Positions 11,503 to 21,858 of a DNA stretch of 60,000 bases are shown here, one piece after another. Position numbers and translations under genes: made by a program. The notes beneath the pieces are model-generated. The model was given only the letters and a program-made list of their open reading frames with translations, ran no database searches and was not told the DNA's origin. The stretch's first letter is position 1, and every line of letters begins with the position of its first letter. The DNA lies in contig NC_087076.1 in the NCBI RefSeq assembly GCF_026151205.1, forward strand, positions 4,613,902 through 4,673,901, read 5' to 3'. The stretch is from Bolinopsis microptera. Its lineage: Eukaryota; Ctenophora; Tentaculata; Lobata; Bolinopsidae.

Positions 11503-11893
11503 TACCATGAATCAGGTTGAGACTGAGTTATCTGCCTCGGGGCTGCCCCTACAATATCCACCAAGGGGTGATTCAACTGTAGAGCCTATGCTAAAACATG
11601 CGATGGAAAACAAACGCATTCCACTGAGTGTAATCCACTCGTGTGTAAGACGGAATGTCAGTCAAATCCCTGTCAAAACGTATTCCATCCAAGAAAATCT
11701 GCACGGGCACCCACTGTAACCAGGGCAGTTGGTTACAGAAGGAGGCAGTGACGACTGTTGACATACATGTTAAGTTCTGTTTCACCTGTCAGACTCCTTA
11801 TCGATACACCGATGTCTCGGAAGGGGTGTTCACTGTTCAATAACAACAACCATACAATTGTAGACTGTCAGCTTCTGGAAACCATCTTCACCA
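11503..11893 (+). repeat. Inverted copy of the KDZ zinc-finger segment
   Basis: Nearly identical in reverse complement to 13935-14325 of the same broken transposase, with about 95% match by eye. It therefore lies head-to-head with its parent about 2 kb away. It encodes the same KHAMENKRIP stretch and the CFTCQTPYRYTDVSEGV stretch. It ends abruptly where a LINE tail begins, suggesting a rearrangement junction. Confidence 0.8.
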
Positions 11894-12309
11894 GACTGGC
11901 ATTGTTTGTTGCTACTGTGGAGTCAATACTTCTTTATGGTTCTGAAACGTGGACGTTGACAGAGCAATTGAAGAATTGATACACTAGAATGATAAGGATG
12001 GCACTAAATGTGGATTGGAAGCAGCGCAAAACCAACAAAGAAGTCTATGGCAACCTACCGAGAGCAACCATGAAGATCCAAGAGCGCAGGATGCGACTAG
12101 CAGGCCATATCCACCGGCACCCAGAACTAGTCGCAAACCGCTTGCTACTCTGGGAACCAACTCATGGGGTACGGAGTAGGGGGAGACCAGCCATGACTTA
12201 TGTTGATAGCCCACGAGCTGACACGGGTCTCAACGACACTGGAGAAATGAGCGGACTTATGGCGGATAGAGTTCTATCCAGAGACAGCGCATCAATACTC
12301 GGACGCTGA
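11893..12309 (+). mobile_element. 5'-truncated LINE tail (RTE/BovB-like reverse transcriptase C-terminus)
   Basis: Encodes ATVESILLYGSETWTLTEQL, then YTRMIRMALNVDWK, NKEVYGNLPR, RRMRLAGHIHRHPEL, LLWEPTHG and RSRGRPAMTYVD. This is the standard C-terminal region following the reverse transcriptase thumb in RTE-type and related LINEs. One in-frame TGA (11977-11979) interrupts it. The catalytic polymerase part is missing, and the 5' end coincides with the inverted KDZ copy. Confidence 0.8.
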
Positions 12310-13323
12310 AGCCGCCTTAAGCCCACATCCAGAAAGTTAAAAATTTCCTCGCAGATACACATTTTCTGTTTTCTGTGGCCCGCTCGCTTCGCTCGCAAAT
12401 TTTCCTTTTTTGCAATGTCGGCGAGTGAAGCAAGACAGTTTTAAGCATTCGGAGCTAGGCCCCAGAACATTTTTTTGCGTTTTTGCTTGGCCACATTAAA
12501 ATCTACAATAACAAAATATCTGAAGTCCTTCAAAATAGTGTATTACAAAACGGCTTTCTCCTACAACCCACAAGTAAAACATGGCCAGCTTGCATGCACC
12601 ATCTGTCGTAGTTATCACAAATTATTATTATATGTGTAATGTGCCTTGCAGAGTAGAGGCAACCATGTCCTGAGAAATATAGAGTGCATACAACTTAAAC
12701 TTTCGCACAGACAGGAATTGAAGATATGTTTGCCGCAGGCAAAAATTCTTGATGATTTTTCCCACACAGAAGGCCTAGAAGCAATTTGGCAATAGAGATC
12801 ATTTTCAAACACAGTTTCAAGAACGATTCAAAGAACTGTTAGTTTTTTCCTCTTTCATTTGTCAACAATTTTGGATTGTTTTTAGAATTAGAAAATCTCC
12901 TCTTTACCCCAGAAAATTCATGGTAAAAAATTCAGATCGTAGACTTTATAAATTTCCTCTTTGGCACCAAAAATTTCCTCCGAAATCGAAAATTTCCTTG
13001 CAGATTATCTGCTATGGTTTCTGGCTGTGGGGCCTTAGGTCAGTCAAGTCAGTAAGTCAGTCGAGTTCTATTATTCTCTCCACCCGTTGTCTCAGTGTCC
13101 CCTTCTTGTTTAATTTAAGCATGTCAATCATCCCGTATATGACGTTAGATCCGGGTTTCTGCTTGGTGATGTTCCACAAGTCATCAAATTGTATGGGGTA
13201 GACATCAGGTTTGCCGTCAGAGCCTTTATCTATTGCTTTCACATCAAAGAGGATGACAGGGGAATGTCTCCCACACTCTCTACAGGACAGAAAGTCTAGA
13301 GGTGTCTCCTTCATGCCCATATA

Positions 13324-13830
13324 CCTTACAAGACATATTTATGGCGGCCTAATTTGCGACGACCGAAATTTTGGCGGTCCGAAAATATGGCGAAATTGAA
13401 CAAAAACCGTCAAATTTCGGACGTCCCAGAAAATAAGGGTATTTTTCATCATTTTTTGTGACAGTAAGCAGTAAGGAAATTTCTGAAATTCGGTAAAATC
13501 ATGTTCAAACTTAGTCTGTATTAAGACTGTAAGACTTTCATGTTAGCACATACATGTATTTTAATGCAAATTTAAACTGTATTGCTTGACATTCAATTCG
13601 TCATTGGTGTGGTGATAATTTGTCCCAAGATGCCAGAATTTATTTATTTTACTTGATATTACTTTTTAGAAACAAAATAAAACAGTGAAGGCACAGTCAT
13701 TGAAATAAGCTAAAATAAAAGATAATGCGACGGATTCTATTACGACGACCGAAATTTTGGCGGTCCGAAAATATGGCGAAATTTTCGGAAAACCGCCACA
13801 TTTCGTACGTTATAAATATGTCTTGTAAGG
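13324..13830. mobile_element. 507-bp MITE with 19-bp perfect TIRs and TA duplication
   Basis: Begins CCTTACAAGACATATTTAT and ends with its exact reverse complement, flanked on both sides by TA. Inside, a ~40-bp block (GACGACCGAAATTTTGGCGG and following bases) occurs twice in direct orientation, at about 13358 and 13743. It splits the KDZ transposase frame. The TA target fits Tc1/mariner-type mobilisation. Confidence 0.85.
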
Positions 13831-14606
13831 TAGATTAAAGAGGAGGAAGGCATCCCTTAGGGTGTTGGTGGTAAGGTGGGGGCTGTCAGACTCCATTCGG
13901 AAAGTATCGACTAGTGTCTTGGATATGGGGTGTCCAAAGGTGGTGAAGATGGTTTCCAGAAGCTGACAGTCTACAATTGTATGGTTGTTGTTATTGAACA
14001 GTGAACACCCCTTCCGAGACATCGGTGTATCGATATGGAATCTGACAGGTGAAACAGAACTTAACATTTATGTCAACAGTCGTCACTGCCTCCTTCTGTA
14101 ACCACCTGCCCTGGTTACAGTGGGTGCAGATTTTCTTGGAGGGAATAAGTTTTGACAGGGACTTGACTGACATTCCGTTTTACACACGAGTGGATTCCAC
14201 TCAGTGGAATGCGTTTGTTTTCCATCGCATGTTTTAGCATACGCTCTACAGTTGAATCACCCCTTGGTGGATATTGTAGGGGCAGCCCCGAGGCAGATAA
14301 CTCAGTCTCAACCTGATTCAGGGTAGGATCATGAACAGTAGATGGATTCTTACTGTCGACATGTTTGCAAAACCTCGGTAAAACTCGGCTTGGTAAAGTT
14401 TTTAATTTGTATCGTACATTTTGAACGTTAAGATCAAAATGTACGATAAAATGTAATTCAAACATCAAGCATTTGTGAGATCAATTATAAACGTTGCATA
14501 GAAGATAAACTGAAGTTTCACCCGGGTAACAGCTGATTATCAAGCCTGGAAACAAGTTATTTAGATGGATTTGAGCATGACGAGTGACGACATATGTAAC
14601 TCGAGA

Positions 14607-14792
14607 TCACACATAAGCCCGGCAATATCCAAGTAGCCCGATGGCCGACACGTGTTCACGAACAGTTTTTCCACTTGTACTAACCGATTTGACAGTGCTG
14701 CATGTCTTGATAGCAGGTTTTTTGATATCAGGTTTCTTGGTAACAGGTTTCTTGATAGCAGGAATGCTCTCAATCTTCGGACTACTCTTTGG
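14607..14792 (-). CDS. Possible exon with Lys/Pro-rich repeats, unknown
   Basis: A TTTTTCAG acceptor precedes 61 open codons containing three repeats of the type A/P-IKKPVTKKPDIKKPAIK, ending at a TGA. It lies just upstream of the KDZ remnant on the same strand and could be its basic N-terminal part. No independent homology was recognised. Confidence 0.22.
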   Translation of the reverse strand, partial: PKSSPKIESIPAIKKPVTKKPDIKKPAIKTCSTVKSVSTSGKTVREHVSAIGLLGYCRAYV

Positions 14793-15129
14793 CTGAAAAA
14801 CAATAGTTATTTCAATGAATGTTTATACCAAATGAAAACGAATGTAGGATAGTACACATTGCTGCGATAAGTTATGAAGCGTACGTTACAACATTCATAC
14901 TATAGCTATGTTACATCGATTCTTTGACATTTGACAAGATATACTTACAGGGAGAAAATCATCCTAGCTCGAACTGTATGTTTCTTTGAGCAATTTGTTC
15001 ATTTGTGATGAAATATTGTTCCTGGGCAGGTAACAGTTAAATTAAATAAGTTTTGGAATGTAAGTCAAAACCATGTAAATCTATTAAGTTGATCAACCAA
15101 ATAATGGCATAGGTGGTGTCCAACCGTGT

Positions 15130-15250
15130 CCATGTCGATTGGGCGACATCTGTCCGACAACGACATCTGTCCGACAGCCGAATTAGGGATTTCGGACAGA
15201 TATCGCTGTCGGACAGGAGTCGTTTTTGGCGACATCTGTCCGAATTTCGG
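15130..15250. repeat. Short foldback made of GACATCTGTCCGACA units
   Basis: Several direct and inverted copies of CGACATCTGTCCGA lie around CGGACAGATATCGCTGTCGG. It looks like a small hairpin-forming element. No coding function is seen. Confidence 0.6.
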
Positions 15251-15575
15251 ATCATATTGTAATTTCGGTTCACATTCGTATTTCAGAATCTCACGGGTAA
15301 TCTTCAAATCTTGTGACTTTGCTCCCATTGTTCTAATGCTGATGTGATCCATTGAGATATGATCCATCGATGATTCGATACATGATTGACTAGTTGAGAA
15401 CAGGAACGTCAGATCGTGCTAGCCGTAAACTAACAAGCTGGCGATCACATCACAGTACATATAAGACAGCGGTATGGAGATTAGTTATCGCAATCCACAA
15501 TTGCAACTAATCTTCAGTTTATCCCTGGACCCACAATTATGACGGTCCATGATAATGGATCTATAATTTAATTTT

Positions 15576-15660
15576 AATCCTGTGTAATCCTGTGTAATCC
15601 TGTGTAATCCTGTGTAATCCTGTGTAATCCTGTGTAATCCTGTGTAATCCTGTGTAATCC
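15576..15660 (+). repeat. Perfect 10-bp tandem repeat TCCTGTGTAA, about 8.5 copies
   Basis: Uninterrupted identical units, so probably a young expansion. It lies in otherwise unremarkable non-coding sequence. Confidence 0.95.
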
Positions 15661-15868
15661 ACCCACTAGAAATATTCGGATTTCCGAAAGGGTTGCAGAG
15701 CCCGCATCTCTACCGTGGACAAACAACTGATCACTCCTACTACAGTACTACTGCCCACCATGCTGAAATGACCGTCCACGTCAGCAAACAGAACTTGAAA
15801 AGAAAAGCTTCTGGTCGAATAGATCGACGTGGGCTTGTAGTTGTTATATAATAGTTGTGCCCGGTCTA

Positions 15869-15928
15869 ATTTGTAGGTTTATAACCTACCAGGACGCGCG
15901 CAGAGTTGGACTCGTCGATGGTCCAATT
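15869..15928 (-). repeat. ~60-bp interspersed repeat (paired with 34925-34985)
   Basis: Contains GTAGGTTTATAACCTACCAG (a palindrome), then GACGCGCGCAGAGTTGGACT and CGTCGA. It matches the reverse complement of 34925-34985 with few differences. Confidence 0.65.
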
Positions 15929-15959
15929 TAGGCTTAGCTGACGTTAATATTTGGAACAA

Positions 15960-16740
15960 ATATTTTACGAGTATCACCCGTTAAGGTCCAATTTATCGTT
16001 TCGAATAAATGTTAAACTGTTAATTGCTTTTTTGCTTTTGTAATTGTTAAATTAAAACAGTTTAAATGTTAAATTGTCGGCAGCGGATGTTTTTTATTAG
16101 TTATTCTGAAGTTTAAATGCTTCCCCATTAATTAATCGAAATCCGGGGTTATTCGTACAGTATAACAGATAACTATAAGTATCATTATTATATCACGATC
16201 ACGGTACACTTATTATAAGTATAACAGTACACATAGTCATAACAGTCAAAATTGGACATGACAGGGTTAGTCGTTTAGTTTTTGGCGAAAGCTTGTTAAG
16301 GGATGGGGTTGTGCCCCATTGCAATGCATATTATATATACAAATATTTATATTTTTATATCATAATTTTAAGATTATTATGTACAAAAAAGTTAATTTCA
16401 TGTCAGTCAGACTCACAATCGTAGGCACACAAAAAGGTATTCGATGAGCCTTTGTTTTGTAGTTGACCGATGATCACAATAGTAACACAATCATGTCATC
16501 TGTAATTCGTAATCGTATAAGAACACTGATAAATTCAAGCTTAACAAGCCAAATTATGATTGCAATCATTAAACAAATTAATATCGTCTTTAGCGTTATT
16601 AATGATTGCTGAATCGCAGTATGAATCGGGCAGAATTATATTTCACGATATTATCGTAAAAATCAATTTTATAACTTAAAGTTGAAGTAGCAACCAGTTC
16701 AGTTGATGATTCTTGCAAAAAAAAGCAGTATTGTACCTAA
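15960..16740. other. AT-rich intergenic stretch
   Basis: No gene, RNA or element was recognised. It contains several TTAAATGTTAAAT-like runs only. Confidence 0.4.
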
Positions 16741-17050
16741 CTATGCAGCATATTGGTGCCGTAAGTGCCACATGTGAGTGCCGCAAGTGTCGCATGCTGC
16801 ATATGATAGTGCCGCAAGTGCCACATGTGAGTGCCGCAAGTGCCACATGCTACATATGATAGTGCCACAAGTGCCACATGTGAGTGTCGCAAGTGCCACA
16901 TGCTACATATGATAGTGCCACAAGTGCCACATATGAGTGTCGCAAGTGCCACATGCTACATATGATAGTGCCACAAGTGCCACATGTGAGTGTCGCGAGT
17001 GCCACATGTTAGTGCCACAAGTGCCACAGTGCCACATTTACGTTATAAGG
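16741..17050 (+). repeat. Satellite array A, second locus
   Basis: Same ~57-bp units and same exit sequence as 7721-7990, in the same orientation, about 9 kb away. Between the two loci the units differ at only scattered positions. Confidence 0.85.
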
Positions 17051-17317
17051 TTGTCTGCTAATTTGTAATTGCTGATAACAGTTTTTTGCACTTTAGTGTT
17101 TAGTCTCCCTGCGAACTTGATTCACGATGTCAATCCTTCGCATCTCGCCGATCTGCATACGTGGTTGCGAGAAGAATTGTTTGATGCGCGGCGCGACCCA
17201 GTAGTGCATCGCGCTACAACCTGCGAACGTAACATAAAATAAAAGCACGTGTGGCGATGAATGTTATATCATAATTATTTATTACCCAGCGTGAGCATCG
17301 AAGATTCGAGCATTAGC

Positions 17318-17428
17318 TTGACGGATGTTACTCGTCTAAATTTCTTCGAAGTAGCGCGCGCCGCTTTCTTCCCGATGGCAAGTGCTACGAAGTAGCGCGC
17401 GCCGGGCCAAACCATTAACAATGGTCAA
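17318..17428 (-). mobile_element. 111-bp MITE family, copy b
   Basis: Reverse-oriented full-length copy (111 bp) beginning TTGACGGATGTTACTC on the + strand and ending CATTAACAATGGTCAA. Confidence 0.75.
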
Positions 17429-17593
17429 GCATTAGCAAGCTAATCTAGGCGCTAAATTTTTTAAAATTACATTGCATAACATTTCCCGAAATTCGGGAAA
17501 TAAAAAAATTTCCCGGTCGGGAATTTCGGTTCAAAAAAGATCAGGAATTCCCGACATTGGCAATTGGGATTAACTTCGTGATTGACTTCGTAA

Positions 17594-17876
17594 TTGACGG
17601 ATGTTACTCCTCTAAATTTCTTCAAGGTAGCGCGTGCCGCTTTCTTCTTGAAATGGTATGGCCCGATGACAAGTGCTACGAAGTAGCTTAATTGACGATG
17701 TCAATTCATCGTAGCTCGGCGCGGCACGGTACTCGGTAGTGCATCTCGTCGATCTAGCGAGAGAAGCCTCATTGCATTGAGTGCGCGGCGCGGCACAGTA
17801 ACGCATCGCGCTACAACTGACAACGAAGTAGCGCGCGCGGCGCCGGGCCAGACCATTAACAATTGACAATGGTCAA
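17594..17876 (-). mobile_element. 111-bp MITE family, copy d, interrupted
   Basis: The ends match copy b, but about 170 bp including a GCGCGGCGCGGCAC repeat is inserted after CTACGAAGTAG. Its terminal region carries an extra CAATTGA. Confidence 0.65.
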
Positions 17877-17894
17877 CTTCGTGCCCAGAAAAGG

Positions 17895-18005
17895 TTGACC
17901 ATTGTTAATGATCTGGCCCGGCGCGCGCTACTTCGTAGCTCGTGCCGTCGAGAAGAAAGCGGCGCGCGCTACTTCGAAGAAATTTAGACGAGTAACATCC
18001 GTCAA
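17895..18005 (+). mobile_element. 111-bp MITE family, copy c, with exact 8-bp target duplication
   Basis: Full-length copy from TTGACCATTG to CATCCGTCAA, flanked by AGAAAAGG at 17887-17894 and again at 18006-18013. The exact 8-bp duplication fits hAT-type mobilisation. Confidence 0.85.
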
Positions 18006-18344
18006 AGAAAAGGTTACCGGCTGGTCGTGTTACTAGAGGTGGTTGTTTTTCGATAGCACGTGTGTCGGCGCGCGTGACGTCACGTTCACTGCATGATCGC
18101 TCGCGTGAATTACAATCTGGAGTCATGAGAACGACATTTCTTCGCAAAGTTTAAAAGCTGTGATCTTTTATTTAGCCCAAAATCAAACTTTTCGCGATAA
18201 TTCAAAATATAAGTTGTCCCAGATTTGGCTTCTGGGGAGCCAACTTTAGTTTTACGAGACGGACATTTTGCTGAAAACCTGAACTTTCTATCTCTTTTAC
18301 TTCCGAAGTTAGGCCCCTAACGGTAAGGTTTCCTGGGTGACGAT

Positions 18345-18655
18345 ACTGGATACAGCCGCGCACTCGTGCGCGGTAGGTCTACATAACAACGTGTGACAAA
18401 AAATTATCAGTTGACTTTGGTTTTTTATGGTTATGCAGCTGAACAAAACTGAAAACGGTTTTACATATAAACCCTAATCATAACCTTGAAGCTATCCATA
18501 ACTAAACCCTAACCCGAGCCCTAAATCGAATTCGTGTTTTATTTGTATCACGTTGCGACCCCCACGGTCGTTTCACTATAGTCCTGACGATATTCCTGAC
18601 GATACAGGGGGAGCCGCGCACTTCGTGCGCGGCGGGTCATACAACGTATGACAAT
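18345..18655 (+). repeat. Two direct copies of a GC-hairpin repeat
   Basis: At about 18345-18395 and 18590-18655 the order CGATACxGGGxxAGCCGCGCAC, hairpin loop, GTGCGCGG, GGGTCATACAACGTATGACA is seen; the second copy is the better preserved. A third copy is at 4592-4680 in reverse. Confidence 0.6.
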
Positions 18656-18729
18656 GTTTTATCAGCCTGTCAAGTGCCACAGTTTTTTGCCTAGAAAACT
18701 CTCCAGGGAAGCAATTTTACGTCCTCATC

Positions 18730-21070
18730 TCATTATGGGGTGATTCGGAATCAGCGTCCAAAATATACCGGATCAGATCACTCTCAGTCTCATACCGACC
18801 CTCACTCTCAGGGCCTTTTCACAAGAATTTTCTTAAAATTTGGGAGAGCCTATCTTGCCTGGGTATTGCAAGCGCGCTAAATCACTCTGATCTACACTCT
18901 AAGGGGTCGTTCACATGTTACGTTTTCAGCAGAGGGTTTTTTTTAATGCTTACGGTTGATTGCGGGGGGGGGGGGGGGGGGGTTGATTTTAATTTTTTAC
19001 CGATTTTCGAAATACCAATTGGACAATTTTCGTTAATAGTGTAATCAAAATTTTCGTTTTTTAAACCAATTTTCGTTCAGTAAGTGCTTTGGGGGGGGGG
19101 GGGGGGGGGGGGTTCGGTCTTGATTACGCCTACGGTTGATCACGGAGGGGGGGGGGGTAAAAATTGCCAAAATATTGATTACGTAATTTGACCAAAACCC
19201 ATAATCATGGGTAGAGTGTACCGCTGCCAGTGTCTCTCTTTTCCAAACAAAAGGAAATGATATTAATTTGAGGAACAGTCCGCTAATGCAAATTGATACC
19301 GAGAATGAAATCGGTCGCTCGCTTTTTCAAATCAATAAGCTTTATTACAATTCGTAAGCCGTGATCGAATGGAAAAAGCGAGCGACCGATTTCATTCTCG
19401 GTATCAATTTGCATTAGCGGACTGTTCCTCAAATTAATATCATTTCCTTTTGTTTGGAAAAGAGAGACACTGGCAGCGGTACACTCTACCCATGATTATG
19501 GGTTTTGGTCAAATATCATCTCTTTTTGATTATAATGTCAGGATAATTTACACAGCTATTCGAAACTTCATTAACAAGGAGGTAATTTCGACGATTTCGA
19601 AATTCTGCCTTTGAAAACGTTTCCTTGTGTTTAGTTAGGTATATTTGTCGATAACCGACTGAATATGGCACTTTTTACTCATTCAAGTTGGCATTAAATT
19701 CATATATAATGCCATTTAAATATCGTGGAAAGCAGAATATATTCGAAATCACGAATGAGCAAATTTCTCACCTTTCGCACGTGCAAACTTTGAGCGGACG
19801 TCGCGTGCGCATACAATATTGAATCACCGTAAATTTTTGCATTGTGGTATTTAATATATAGTTTGATAAGCATGCAAAGTTTCAGAAGATTTCAAAAAGA
19901 ACTTGGATCACAACGGGACTCCAAAGTTGATAAAAATCGTGAAAATCAAAATTTTTAGCGATTTTAGCTATTTTAAATGAATTTGGGCGTGTCCCCACGT
20001 GTGCAACTTTTCGATTTTTAACTTTAAAACTAGCCTATAACACAATTTACACCTTTAAGAAGCAAAATTGAGCTCCACAACCCAAGGGATGGCCCAACAC
20101 CAGAGAATACTAATTCACAACTTTTGTGTTTTTATAAAATTATTCTTCAAAAAAGCACTAACTTCAATAGCAAATATCTTTATGAAGGAGCAAGGTAGGA
20201 AACTATTCCGGTAGATTTTCGGAATGCTTGAACAATTATCTAAGATGAAAATGTCCTCAGATTTTGAATAAAATTACTCCTTAATAGTGTAAAATCGATT
20301 TAAAAAGTTGTTACTTTGTCAAAAGTCAAGTTTTAAAAACACTTAACTTGATGACGTCATCAAGTGATGATGATGACGTTAAATTATTTTTCAATACAAT
20401 GTAAACTAAAGCTTAAACAATTATCTTTAAAACCTGTGGTTCGAGATGACTGTATCGTTTATACTTTTGAATCTACGGACACTTAAATGTAGGCTACAAT
20501 TGACTGCAAAAAGCGTCTATACATATATACATATATATATACATATATATCTTCACGACAATCTGTTGTAAAACAGGGGTTCGAGAAAACCCACTTCCCG
20601 ATACTCCTGAAACATGAAATTTTTTTTACAGTCGATTTGGACAAGGTCTAGACGCCCTGCAAAGTTTCAGATCTCTAACTCAATTTTAACATGGTTTTTA
20701 AGGCACCTGAATATGGCGATTTTGGGTTCTTTACCTAATTTCGTATAACATGCTGGCGCGTATTTTGCGCAAATTTTCTTAAAATCTCCATATAACTATT
20801 TCTTATTCCTGTCATCTTTAACATTGAATTAGAATGTTTTGAACTTAAATGTACCTGCTGAACTACTTTCGATGAGTCTTAATGCCTGGAAAACAATAAA
20901 GGGGATATAATCGTATAGGGGGTAAATAGTGTTGTGAATATAAGGGCGACGGTAATGCTTGCCAGCATTGTGATATGTGAACGACCCCTAATTTCTCTAA
21001 AAAGGGCTCAAACTTCAATCGATGCATTTAAATTTTCGAACGCTCATTCCGAATCACCCCACATGACAAA
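18730..21070. mobile_element. Composite nonautonomous element with inverted ends
   Basis: The left end (TGGGGTGATTCGGAATCAGCG near 18740) and the right end (CGCTCATTCCGAATCACCCC near 21040) are inverted. A second inverted pair, AGGGGTCGTTCACAT at 18901 and its complement at about 20978-20994, lies inside. Three long G runs sit in the left part (18963-18982, about 19090-19112 and 19145-19157). The hairpin element at 19186-20975 is nested within. A separate end fragment is at 56262-56400. No transposase frame is present. Confidence 0.6.
19186..20975 (+). mobile_element. Hairpin-headed repeat element, copy 1
   Basis: Begins with a perfect inverted repeat of 143-bp arms (19186-19328 and 19372-19514) around a 43-bp loop. 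About 1.45 kb of AT-rich non-coding body follows and matches 47728-49318. The body includes TTGATGACGTCATCAAG, a TA-rich run at about 20513-20548, and the end GCTTGCCAGCATTGTGATA. No open frame of substance is present. It is a nonautonomous repeat of unknown class. Confidence 0.8.
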
Positions 21071-21075
21071 ATGTT

Positions 21076-21858
21076 AACCACCCCTGACGAAAAATTGTTT
21101 CGATCACGTGACATGACCGTTAAGGTTCTAAAAAGTCACACAGAAAGTGTTAGTAAGTAATGTACGTAAAGTCATAGTAGTTAGTAAAGTAAAGAACGTG
21201 ATAAGAGTGTAGTGTATATTGATTAATAATATAATCATTATCCTACATTCAGAATAAAACGCCACTAAACACAGATTAAATTGTGCATGTGATTTGTGGT
21301 CGATTCGGTGCGGTGTTTACAGTTTACGTCAATTCATATTTTGTATATAAACTTCAACCTTAGGACGGACCCCGGACGGACGTGGTATTCTGTCGAATTT
21401 TGGTAAAGTACGATGTCCGGATTGATTTACCTCACGACTTAGCAATTTTTCATCCCCCTACTGATAAACGAAAAATACCCTCAATCTAATGGCAAATTAA
21501 AAATATAAATAAAATAAAACAGTCCGGCTCATAGTTTTAATTTTATAAATATTTTGGGCGATACTGAACTAAAAATCAAATACGGGTGTTTACCCTCTTA
21601 TTTTGAAATTCTAGCCGGGTTCTGAGGCTTATTCAAATGTTTTGACAGATTCAAAAATTCAAAAAAGAATTTCTAACTTCGATCTCCCTTTCCCAAGATC
21701 GAATTAGATTAGCCCAAAAGGAAACACATTTTAAAAACACTACTAAAGAGCAAGATCACATCCAGTTCGGCAATTCTAAACTGCAAATGGAATATCCAGA
21801 CTAATTGAATGTCATTTAAGACTGACTAATCAAGTCTAAAGCCTTCCTCATACTCTCT
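21076..21858. other. Intergenic, downstream of Ran
   Basis: Likely includes the 3' untranslated region of the Ran gene just below 21859. No other feature is recognisable. Confidence 0.35.

Larger units (their letters stand above)
11140..14468 (-). pseudogene. Degenerate KDZ-superfamily (HMGXB3-like) transposase, interrupted
   Basis: Minus-strand fragments run in the order expected of the cysteine-rich and RNase H-like core of Kyakuja-Dileera-Zisupton-type transposases. At about 14330-13840 lies a zinc-binding-like segment (ICTHCNQG ... CFTCQIPYRYTDVSEGV). At about 13320-13050 lies FLSCRECGRHSPVILFDVKAI, where the aspartate fits the first catalytic position. At about 11480-11140 lies LLTVMCPHEYV-stop-GFKVLYL, then SISVVDFAPQVARYAEK, then FPGMLPPYGGKLAD, which matches the second catalytic block. 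A 507-bp MITE (13324-13830) and a 1.5-kb stretch (about 11485-13040) holding other elements split the frame, and there are several stops and frameshifts. The family call is from motif order by eye; the exact branch is uncertain. Confidence 0.65.

Noticed and set aside
16737-16952. Cys/Gly/Thr-rich 71-codon minus-strand frame
   Set aside because: Produced by the satellite units; periodic and not protein-like.
17612-18147. Arg/Ala/Ser-rich minus-strand frames
   Set aside because: They lie across GC-rich MITE copies and reflect repeat composition.
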